Below, piece by piece: positions 35,547 through 49,341 of a stretch of DNA of 64,000 nt (positions within the stretch are counted from its first letter, which is position 1; each line of letters starts with the position of its first letter). This DNA comes from Nannochloris sp. 'desiccata'. Its lineage: Eukaryota; Chlorophyta; Trebouxiophyceae; Chlorellales; Chlorellaceae. The notes below the pieces were generated by a model, which ran no database searches, was not told the origin of the DNA, and saw only the letters and a list, made by a program, of their open reading frames with translations. Location of the stretch: the NCBI GenBank assembly GCA_019044685.2, contig JAGTXX020000012.1, positions 930,001-994,000 of the forward strand, read 5' to 3'. The translations under genes and the position numbers were made by a program.

Positions 35547-36134
35547 ATGGCATCAACGCCGTTGCCCTCTAGCTCAGCGCAGCCCCCTCCTTCCCCTTAT
35601 TCTTTCCCCGTAGTACCTTCCCCTGGACCAATATCCCCAGAGGGAGGAGATGCCCCATTAGCAGCCCAGCAGGCAACGCAGCAATCAGCGAGCCCTGAAT
35701 CTAATAGAAGGCAGAACCTCTCTGTCAGTCCAATGAGCAACGGCAGCCCTCCTATTTCCCCCTTTTCATCACAAACACCAGCATTGATCCTTGGAAAGAA
35801 TGCAGCTAGTAGAACACCGTATGAAAGTAGATACGATTCTGTAGATTCTACATATTCAGATGGTGATGGTATGCCTGCGCCATTGCCCTTTTTGAAGACT
35901 GCAATGTCCTCGAGGGGTTACATCAGCCCAAACGGGAATGGCATTGCTGATGGAGACCTACCTTCAAACCGATTAACGAGTGCGAAACGCACTGTTTCTT
36001 GGGCAGATCTTACAAATACTGGCACAGCACTAACTCAGGTTAAAGAATATCAACCTGAATGTCCACCTGCCTCGCCATTAAGTGATTCGTCGTGGGAGCA
36101 TGCTCGCTCCGGGTGCTTATGTAGCATTATGTAA
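35547..36134 (+). CDS. Small CaaX-box protein with PP1-docking-like motif
   Basis: Single ORF of 195 aa immediately after KISH. The first 140 residues are Pro/Ser-rich and disordered. Residues 147-153 read KRTVSWA, which fits the RVxF docking motif for protein phosphatase 1 ([RK]-x-[VI]-x-[FW]). The protein ends GCLCSIM: CSIM is a CaaX prenylation box (Met favours farnesyl transfer) and Cys at two residues upstream could be palmitoylated. A membrane-tethered regulator of PP1 is therefore a reasonable hypothesis, not proven. A pyrimidine-rich stretch plus AG at 35520-35521 could be a splice acceptor, so its own 5' exon cannot be ruled out. The start context is moderate (T at -3, G at +4). Confidence 0.68.
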   Translation: MASTPLPSSSAQPPPSPYSFPVVPSPGPISPEGGDAPLAAQQATQQSASPESNRRQNLSVSPMSNGSPPISPFSSQTPALILGKNAASRTPYESRYDSVDSTYSDGDGMPAPLPFLKTAMSSRGYISPNGNGIADGDLPSNRLTSAKRTVSWADLTNTGTALTQVKEYQPECPPASPLSDSSWEHARSGCLCSIM

Positions 36135-36500
36135 AGAAAATAAAACGACTCGAACCATAATTTAATTTTTTGGGTTCAAGTTTCCTTTTGTTTTCTTTTT
36201 CTTCTTTATAATATACTATATTTACTTAACAACGTGTAATTCGACCACTTTATTACTTTTTTTCTTCCTCTTTTATGCCCCCGCTGCCCTGCCGGAAACA
36301 GCTGATTTTTTTTTGATTTTTTTTTCTCCTATCCCTTGGCTTGCATTCCCTCGCGTTCTTTTCTCTTCTCTATCTCCAGGGTTTGTTATATCTTGATTCA
36401 CTGAATCTCTGTTAGCCAACACTTGATCTGAACGATTACAATAATTAAAAAATGGATAATAATACTTTCAAAGCAAAAAATTAGAGAAATCGCAGACTCC
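36135..36500. other. Convergent 3' region with T-rich tracts
   Basis: 366 bp between the converging CaaX and IARS genes, with several T runs (36306-36327). Probably two 3' UTRs; no gene seen. Confidence 0.5.
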
Positions 36501-40651
<4,151 letters not shown>

Positions 40652-40967
40652 GGTAGCAGCGGTGTCTTTGAGCAAGTTTTTAGGAGGAGTGAACGATGAT
40701 GCAGAGATGGTGATGCTCACGCCGCCGAGCAGAAGCAAGTAAAGAGGGCTTGGAAAGAATGCGGGCCTCTATGATGCTAACGCGGTCAGTTATATTTTCA
40801 ATATTAAATAATGAAATGCATTTGTTGGCAGGAACCTGTTTTAATTTTTTTGCAGATGGACAGCAGCAAGACCCAGGTGGCTCATAAGTAGAACTTTGGT
40901 TAGATGCTTGTAATTTACATTTACTAAAAACTGTAGATTGCATCTGTACAGCCCTAGCCCATCCTAG
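40652..40967. other. Divergent intergenic region, IARS1 / COA6
   Basis: 316 bp between divergent starts. No additional gene recognised. Confidence 0.5.
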
Positions 40968-41460
40968 ATGCCTAGCGGTTCTACATCGGAAGCTCAAGAT
41001 CAAAGCATCTTTAAAGAGGGCAGAAAGCAGTGCCACAGGGCAAGTTGGGCATATTCGAGAGAAAACAAAACAATTGGGAATTTAATTCTGCACATTTAAT
41101 GCAATTTTAAACTGAATTTTAGCTGCACCTAAATTTCCTGATCAATTCCGACTTAAATTCCGAATTCAAGCTTCCAAAGCTGACCTCTTCGTTTCACCTA
41201 TTCAAATACAGGCCCGTGACGAGTTCTACAAGTGTGTAGCTGACGCAGGTGTTGTCTTCTCCCTCGACGGGCCCATTCCTAAAGACTGCCTCAAACAGCG
41301 ACACGCCTACGAAGCGTCTTGCAAAGCCTCTTGGGTACGTCACTTTGATATTTCTCAAGATAAAGAGCTACGCATTCTGAAAACGTTACGTAATAATATC
41401 AACAGTGCTGCTCCAACTGCAACTGGAGGCTTACAAGGGACCGATCATCGCGAGCAATAA
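40968..41460 (+). CDS. COA6: COA6-like cytochrome c oxidase assembly factor
   Basis: COA6 is an intermembrane-space CHCH protein that helps load copper into subunit COX2 of complex IV. Exon 1 is 40968-41039 and exon 2 is 41212-41460, giving 106 aa. The four cysteines fall in the COA6 spacing CX9C (Cys22, Cys32) and CX10C (Cys50, Cys61); the flanking residues QCHRARDEFYKC and EASCKASWVRHFD match the family. The intron donor is GC (AGG|GCAAGT) with a TACAG acceptor, and it restores the frame exactly between Arg24 and Ala25, where the first pair of cysteines is split. The start context is poor (T at -3, C at +4). SNRNP27 starts 84 bp after its stop. Confidence 0.88.
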
Positions 41461-41544
41461 AGTTTTCCCGTCAAGCCAAAGCATTTAAGGGAATATTTGC
41501 CATCCCCTAGATAATTTAATTCCTCTTGACTTTAATAAAAGACA

Positions 41545-42249
41545 ATGAGCAGACGTGACGAGGGAAGAGAGTACAATAAAGACGGAGGTCGTGATCAGGA
41601 TCGTTCAAGGTACGATGATGATCGGGAAGACGACAGGAGAGGAGATCGGCGAGGCGGTGGTGGTGGTGGCCGTCGCCGTAGTCGTAGTTACAGCCCTGAT
41701 GATAGAGACAGACGTCGTAATAGAGACCGAAGTCGTAGTAGAAGCAGAAGCAGGGGTAGAGACAGAGACGGAGCAGACAGAAGGCGTAATGGTGAACCTA
41801 ATGCTGCTGCTAATGGAACTGCTGCTGCTGTAGTACCTCCTCCTGCAGAAAATGTTGAGCTAGATGCCGAATTGACGCCAGAAGAGATCCAAATGATGAT
41901 GGCTATGGGCATCCCTTTTGGATTTGATAGTACACAAGGTAAAAAAGTAGAAGATGAGGCTGCTAACACTGGAGCGATAAAAATTAAAACGACACGGACA
42001 GCACGACAATATATGAATCGCAAGGTGAGTTTCATTTTGGAAAATTTTCCTATTATTTGATTAATTTAAATGATTCATTGTACCCCATATGTATGGTAAA
42101 TTGCTTTATTGATTCTTTCTCAGCTTTACCTGTTTTCTGATTGGATTTTTGCATCATTTTTTGTTGTTGATTTTCTTCCTCCCTTGCAGGGCGGTTTCAA
42201 TCGAGCGTTGCCAACAGAAGTCACAGGGAAGAAAGTTGCTCGAGATTAA
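41545..42249 (+). CDS. SNRNP27: U4/U6.U5 tri-snRNP 27 kDa protein
   Basis: Spliceosome subunit that contacts the U6 ACAGAGA region before activation. Two exons, 41545-42024 and 42190-42249, give 179 aa in phase 0. The N-terminal 85 residues form an Arg/Asp/Ser-rich (RS-like) domain with many SRSRSR repeats. The family core is at the C-terminus: MMMAMGIPFGFDSTQGKKVE, then RQYMNRK|GGFNRALP, where the splice junction interrupts the invariant MNRKGGFNR motif. The tail is short. Start context is strong (A at -3). The start is only 84 bp from the COA6 stop and no ATG precedes it in the spliced COA6 message, so this ORF can be read from the same transcript. Confidence 0.92.
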
Positions 42250-42502
42250 CGGCTATAACTGGGTGTATGTGTTGTAGATTATGTATAGATATTGCGAAAG
42301 ATTATGTCAAACCAATAAAAAGTGGCTCAGGGCGCCGCCAGTGTTTACGGTCAGCAGGGCACCTTGCGCAAATTTTTTAATTCGCTTGCATAATCTTTTT
42401 TATTTCTCACTTGATGGATTTTTGGATGATATAATCCCACTTTACTATAAAACTTATATATTTCTTAGTTCTAAGCACAGTGCTTTAATAAATGATCCTA
42501 AT

Positions 42503-45500
42503 ATGGAGACAACCGAAAAGGTAAGAGAGCATTGCACCCTTCGATTTGACTGGGGTACACTGCCATCACCTATAGGTTCTAATTCTGGTGCATTGTCCTC
42601 CCTTACGTTCTATTTTTCTGTTTGATTTTCTGTAGAGTTCAACGGCATCAAAGCTGTCTTCGAAGGATCGCCTCCGCTCAGTGGTGCTCCCACCAAATGA
42701 GCAACCAGAGCGGGTTGAAAGAACAGTGGACGTGAAGAAGCTTAACCGCCATGCAAGTAAGAAACTCCTTGATAGAGTCCTCGATCATCACGATGCTCAC
42801 GATGACCAGTCCCTGCTACTGGACAAAGTTCGTGAAAGAATGGAGGCAGCCGGATTGTCACCGCCATGTGTGGAAGTTCGCTATGAGAACCTTTCCGTAG
42901 AAGTCAACACAGTTGTTGCTGCCCGCCATATCCCTAATATATTGCGTCCTTTAGGTGGAAATGGTGAAAAGTCACGTAAAACGAGGATCGCTCTGCTTGC
43001 GCCATGTAGCGGCCTATTGCAGCCTGGCCGAATAGCACTTGTTCTTGGCCCCCCTGGCTCTGGTCGTACCACTTTCCTTCGTGCTCTTTCAGGGCGTGCC
43101 CAAGTACAATCTGACCTTGCTGTCACTGGCTCTGTCCAATACAATGGCCATAACTTTGACCAATTTCAGCCTGCACACGCCGCGGCCTACGTCAGTCAAG
43201 CAGACATGCATTACGGCGAGCTCACTGTCCGTGAAACCATGGATTTTGCAGCACAATGTTTTGGAGCAAAACCTCTCCGCGATCTTCTGGAAATTCTGCT
43301 TGAGAAAGAAGAAGCTCTGGGGATTACCCCTGACCCCGCTGTAGATGCTTTTATGAAAGCTTCAGCCTGGGGTGGCTCGAATACTGTCGATGTAGAACGC
43401 ACAATCAAGCTTCTCGGTCTTGAAAAATGTTCTGATACTGTTGTTGGCAATGCCATGCTTCGAGGCATCAGTGGCGGAGAGAAAAAAAGAGTCACCAGCG
43501 GAGAACTTCTCGTTGGCCCTGCTCGGGTCTTTCTGGGTGATGAAATTTCCACTGGATTAGATTCTCGCACCACATTTGATGTAGTCAAGTACCTTCTTGG
43601 CTGGGTTAGAGCACTCAATGGTACTGCTGCCTTGGCTTTGTTGCAACCAACGCCAGAAACCTTTGAGCTGTTTGATGATGTCATCTTGCTCAGTGCTGGT
43701 GTTGTAGTGTACAGCGGACCCCGTGAAGATGTTCTACCTTTCTTTAGCTCTCTTGGATTTGAATGTCCTGCTCGTTGTGGTATTGCAGAGTTCTTACAAG
43801 AAGTTTCCACTGCTACCGATCAGTCAAAATACTGGTCCTACCCTGGAGGTCGCGAATACCAGTATGTGACTGCCTCTGCTATGGCACAAGCTTTTTCAGA
43901 GACTCAAGCTTCCAAAAACACTGTCTCTGCGCTGAAAACGCCCTATCAACCACCTTTAGGAGATGAGCGCTTGGCGAAAATCCCGCTACCGACCGAAACT
44001 TATGGAGCTTCTTACACGAAAATGTGGAAGGCAAATGGAGCTCGTGCGGCAAGACTGCAAAGTAGACGCAAATTATTCTTGTATGTGCGCTGGTTTCAAG
44101 TCGTTCTCATGTCTTTGATTACCGCTACCGTCTACCTCAACGTTCGAGATAAAGACAACCTTGATGATGGTAATTTAATCATGGGAGCTCTCTTTTTCGC
44201 TATGATTTATATGCTTATGGCCGGTGCAGGTGAAATGCATCTACTTTCTGAACGGTTACCTGTATTTTTCAGGCAACGAGAGATGAAAATGTATCCTGGT
44301 TCTGCCTTTGCTCTTCCAGCATTTTTATGGAGATTGCCGTATTGTCTTGTAGATGCAGTTCTTTGGAGCGGTATCATGTATTTCGCTGTGGGACTTGACT
44401 ACAACGTGGGTAGATTCTTCATCTTTGTATTCATAATGTTTTTGACAGCTGTCTGGTCTACTTCTCTTCATCAAGCTGTCTCTTCGGTAATCCACGAGAC
44501 TGTCGCCCAGGCAGTCAGCATGTTAATCATTATGGTATTGATGGTCACTGGTGGCTTTATCGTCATTAAAAGCTCTATTCCTGGTGCCTGGAAGGCTGCA
44601 TATTATTGCAATCCGTGGTTTTATCTGACCCAAGCCTTTGCTATCAACGAATTTACTGGAGGCTCTTGGTCAACAACGTACGTGACCACTGGTGAAAACA
44701 GCGCTCTCGGTGCTGCTGCTGGTGAAGAAATGACACTTGGAGTCGCTTTTTTGAAGTTTCGTGCGTTTGAGACTGATTATATTTGGGTGTGGTATGGTGT
44801 TCTCATCACTATTGCCTCTATTGTGCTGAATGTGGGTATTTTTGTACTGGCAGCGACCTTCCGCCCGGCTCCAAAAAGGCAAGGGTTTATCACCGAGGAC
44901 TCTTTAGCTGAGCTGGAGTGCAATCGTGAGTCGAAACCTGTACCTCCTTCAATGAAGAAAGATATAGAAATGGGATTCAAAAGGACTGCTTCAACGGCAA
45001 AACTTAACGCTGCAAAAGGGGCTAGCTCAAATAACCTTGCCGCCCTCGAAAACAATGGCAACAATACTGTTATCCCTGCTGCTGTTGCTACAATAGCATT
45101 TTCTAAAGGAATTGATGGTCTTGATGACACTACAGATGGTAAAACAAATGGATATTCTTCATTTTTGGGCAGATCTTCTTCTACGCAGCCAACTACTCTG
45201 GCCTTTGAACCTCTCAACCTCACTTTCCAAGATGTTGGGTATTCTGTTCCTGTTCTGAAAAATATTAGTTCTGATGATGCTCGTATCGCTACCGATGGAC
45301 CACACGCTGGACAACTTCAGCTGTTGCATAATATTACTGGTAGTTTTAGACCGGGAGTGTTGACTGCGCTCATGGGTACGTCTATATTTTCCTTTTATTT
45401 CAACCGCAGCGTTTTTGCCACTCCTCCTCTTCTGTTCTATCTTAAAGAATCACATTTACTTTCTGTTCCTTCCCAGGTGCAAGTGGTGCTGGAAAGACCA

Positions 45501-47296
45501 CTTTAATGGACGTCTTTGCTGGCCGTAAAACTGGCGGTCTCATTACTGGTGACATTCGAGTCAACGGCCACCTTAAAGAAAGTCAAACTTTCGCTAGAGT
45601 GAGTGCCTACGTAGAACAAGAAGATAGCCACTTAGCTGAATGCACTGTCCTAGAAGCTTTAGAGTTTAGCGCTATTTTACGCCTACCTTCCACTGTCTCT
45701 GCTACTGATAGAAGTAAATTTGTCAAAGAAGTCATGTCGCTTGTAGAGCTGGGGCGTGTGTCGGATGTGTTGATTGGAAATCTTGGCCACGGTGCTGGGT
45801 TGACTATTGAGCAGAGGAAACGCTTGACTATTGCTGTAGAAATGGTGTCCAATCCTAGTATTCTGTTTATGGATGAGCCCACAACAGGCCTCGATGCGAG
45901 AGGTGCAGCACTTGTGATGAGCACCGTGCGAAACACTGCCGCTACTGGAAGAACTGTTGTGTGCACCATTCATCAGCCTTCTTATGCTATTTTCGAGTCA
46001 TTTGATGAGTTACTGGTACTCAAACCGGGTGGTCGCTGTATTTTCAATGGCGAATTGGGCCCTGAAGCTTCCTTCTTAATTTCTTATTTTTCAAATATCC
46101 CCGGAGTTGAAAAAATGAAGCCTCAGCTTAATCCTGCAAACTGGATGCTAGAACAAACTGCACCTCGTCGTGAGAATGAGCTTGGAATTGACTTTTCGAA
46201 GATTTTCACTGCGAGTGACCTAGCAGCCAAGGCAACCACTGTTACCAACAAAGCATCACAACCGCTGGCTGGTTCTACTCCTTTGGCCTTTAAAGACATG
46301 AAGACAAACGCCATTCTCACTCAATTCCGGCTGATTATCTCCCGTTTGTTTGTGGTTTATTGGCGTATGCCTGCCTACATTCTTGTCCGTCTCGCTGTCA
46401 CTGTTCTCGTCACTGTAGTCTTTGGCACCATGTTTTGGGGGCAAGGTCAAAAGTATTTAACCGACCCAAATCCAGGCACGGTGCTTAACATAGCTGGCGT
46501 CATCTTCATGTCTGTATTATTTGTTGGTGCGACAAACGCAATGACTGTCCAATCAGTCGTTGCCCAGCAGAGAACTGTCTTTTATCGAGAACGTGCTTCG
46601 GGCATGTATCAAGAAATGCCGTTTGCCATCGCTCAGGGGCTTGTTGAACTCCCGTACTTGCTGGCACAAAGCGTCATTTACGCTATACCATTGTACTACA
46701 TGATTGATTTCAACCATGACTCTGAGAAAGTGGCCTTGTTCTTCGTGTTCCTATTCTTGACCTTGTGGTATTTCACAGAGATGGGTGCTGCTTGTGTGAA
46801 CGTTACTCCTGATATCGGCATTTCTACGCTATTAATCTCCTTCCTGTGAGTTTATTTGCATTTTCTACTGCGTATCTACCGATGTGCCGCTCTTTTTTAA
46901 TCGTTATTACTCAAAATTTCTTTATTTACTTTTCCTTGCCCGATGCGGCAATTTTTATTTTTCTTTTCTTCTTTTTGCAGATTCTCGTTCTTCAACCTCT
47001 TCAGTGGGTTCATGATACCTACTGTAGCTATAGGCTGGTACTGGCGCTGGTTTACTTACGTCAACCCCGTTCAATGGACCCTTTATGGTCTCTTAGCTTC
47101 TCAACTGGGTAACGTTCAAGCTGAAATTGTCAATTTTAGTGGGCAAATAATTTCAGTTGGTGATTTTATGGAAGAAAGATTTGGATATTATTATAGTATG
47201 GTAGGTCCAATTATAGCTATTCTGTTTGGATACGTGTTGTTCTTCAGAGCTCTGTCAATATTGTTCTTGACCAGAATCAATTTCCAAAACCGCTAG
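42503..47296 (+). CDS. Full-size PDR-type ABC transporter (ABCG)
   Basis: Four exons (42503-42520, 42636-45375, 45477-46845, 46981-47296) give 1480 aa with the NBD-TMD-NBD-TMD order of plant and fungal PDR/ABCG pumps, which export lipophilic compounds at the plasma membrane. NBD1: Walker A is GPPGSGRTT near residue 145, signature ISGGEKKRV, Walker B FLGDEISTGLD. NBD2: GASGAGKTT near 920, signature LTIEQRKRL, Walker B LFMDEPTTGLD. In NBD1 the catalytic Lys is replaced by Arg; other NBD1 residues are intact. Both transmembrane domains keep six helices and the PDR loops (FYRERASGMY). The first exon is 18 nt. Substrate unknown. Confidence 0.92.
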
Positions 47297-47760
47297 AAGA
47301 CCGTAGAGGCAAGGTGGCTGGATTTTTTTTTCATTGCTCTTTTAGAGTTCCAAGTTTAAAAATACTCCTGCAATTACTTTTATTCTTTCTTTGAAATCAT
47401 TCTACCCTTTTCTACTCTGTATAGCTTCTCTATTAGTCAGTTCAAGAATTGCCATTGCCTCTGTAAATATCTTTATTGTTGAATTGAAGCAACGTGGACA
47501 GATTTGTCATAAAGAACAGTGTTGAGCCCAGAATCCAGCCTCGGAAGCTGAACTTTCATGAACCACAAAAGCGGCACAACAACTGCTAAACCAAGCAGTA
47601 ATAACCATCTTAAAAGCTGATACATATAATTAAGGCTTTTCTCTAAGTTTTGAAGCAGTGTATACGCGTTAATACCCTATTTATTTTAAGATTAGATAGC
47701 CAATCTTGAGAGCCGCGTCAATTACGCGTTCCGCCTGAAAACTTGTATTTTTGATTACAA
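47297..47760. other. Gap between ABC transporter and protease genes
   Basis: 464 bp. The minus strand holds one small open frame with a membrane helix (47473-47625, listed separately). Otherwise AT-rich 3' UTR and promoter sequence. Confidence 0.5.
47473..47625 (-). CDS. Candidate 50-aa single-helix membrane peptide
   Basis: A 51-codon open frame with its own ATG and TAA, located on the minus strand between two plus-strand genes. It starts MYQLLRW and has a hydrophobic helix (LLLLGLAVVVPLLWF) at residues 8-22, then a polar tail ending SIQQ. The helix begins and ends with typical interface residues (Arg, Trp, Lys), which suggests selection instead of chance. I do not recognise a family; small subunits of oligosaccharyltransferase or respiratory complexes have this shape. 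An additional 5' exon is possible. No transcript evidence is visible. Confidence 0.38.
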   Translation of the reverse strand: MYQLLRWLLLLGLAVVVPLLWFMKVQLPRLDSGLNTVLYDKSVHVASIQQ

Positions 47761-49008
47761 ATGAAGTATTTGCTCATTGTACCATGCCTAGCTGCTCTAT
47801 TGAGCATTGCCTGTGCAGAACAAGCCCCTAAAGAGTTTATCACTTTTAGGGTGAATCGCAATGGCCGCTCATCAGACCGAGCCCACCTCAAGGGCCTGCC
47901 TATCCCTGCCTTTGAGGACATCGCTGAAGACGATGCATCACAGCCCGCAGCTGGTATAATAGCCGACCTCCGAGCCAATGGATCTCGCATTGCCTATGGC
48001 AACACAGCCTCTCGAGGCCAGTTCTCATATGCCGCCTTTGTTTATGGGAAAAATTTCCAGTGCTCAGGAAGTTTGATTTCCCCACGCGTAGTGATGACAG
48101 CTGCTCATTGTGTATATAAGAATACTTGGACGACCAAAGCTGGAGATATTCGAGTGATGCTTGGAAGTCCTAATTACTACGATGCCAAAGCATTTGGCGT
48201 CAAGGTGAGAACCAAGACATAATAAATACTCTCTTGCTTTTTTTGTTTCTGAAAGCCCACCATCTCATCTGTTCTCTTTATAACTGCAACGCAGAGTATT
48301 ATTATTCCTTCTTATAACTACTATAGCAATTACGGAGACTTGGCTTTGCTCCAACTTTCCACGGCCGCTCCTTATGCCCCAGTCCCCATAGCCAGCGCCT
48401 CATCTTCCCTGTCAGGTCTCAACAAAGTCGTTGCCATGGGCTGGGGATTGACTGAAAACGGCAGAACTAGTTCTACTTTACGCTATGTGTCCATGTCTAC
48501 GCTGAGTGCGAGCCAATGTGCCTACCAGCACTCGTACTACATCGGTGGGTCTCCTGTAGAGGATCACATTTGCTTCGGATTAGATGCAGGGAGAGAATCT
48601 ACGTGCAGTGGAGATTCTGGTGGTCCCTATGTAACCTCTGTCGGCAATCCAATTCAGGTTGCAGTTGTGAGCTATGGCCCGGCGAGTACAAGATGTGGCG
48701 GTAGTGGTAATTTGGATGTGCCTACCAGCGTTATTTACTGGTCAGACTGGATCCAAAATACTCTCAGTTTATACAACCTACGTGGTACTTCGACTCCTCG
48801 TAGAAAAAATAAAGTAGAAAGTAACCAGTGCTATACTGGCGCTACTGTGAGAAGCTTGTCCACGAGCAATGCTGCTCAGTGTTGTGAAGCATGCCGCAGG
48901 TCAAGTAGCTGTGGAGCGTGGACCTGGACGACGTCCAAAAAATGCAGTTTGAAAGCAAGTAGAGGATCCAAGACATCATCCAGGAGTTGTATTAGTGGCT
49001 ATTACTAG
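47761..49008 (+). CDS. Secreted trypsin-like serine protease (S1) with Cys-rich C-terminus
   Basis: Two exons, 47761-48204 and 48295-49008, encode 385 aa. A signal peptide (MKYLLIVPCLAALLSIACA) is followed by a pro-region of about 55 residues. The S1 protease domain starts near residue 78 (RIAYGNTASRG, a variant of IVGG). The triad is His116 in TAAHC, Asp163 in NYGDLALL and Ser256 in CSGDSGGP. The last ~55 residues hold six cysteines (QCYTGATV, AAQCCEACR, SCGAWTW) and look like a PAN/apple-type module that could bind sugars or proteins. The enzyme should be secreted. Its activation-site sequence differs from the usual R-IVGG, so autoactivation is unsure. Confidence 0.87.
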
Positions 49009-49341
49009 TAAATTAAACTCTGAAATCTGCTCCACTATTTATAAATATCGTGATAATATTCATTGAACTTGTCTATGCTTATTTATTTGATTATTAATGG
49101 TCACCAGGGCATACCAAATGCCACTGTTCCCTCTATGGCTTAGCGAGACACGTATCTCTCTCTTTAATATTGACTAACCTACTTTATAATAGATAATAGT
49201 AATAATAACTACTAAAAAAGGGGATTCTCCATATCGATATTTATCTTTTCCCGAGCAAGCTATTTATTTTAAATGAAATTTTAGTTAATAAGGTAATATA
49301 TCCAGTAGATCCCGAATAAAAATGAACAGAAAGGCAATAAA
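49009..49341. other. Convergent 3' region
   Basis: 333 bp between the protease gene and GPATCH1, AT-rich; no gene recognised. Confidence 0.5.
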
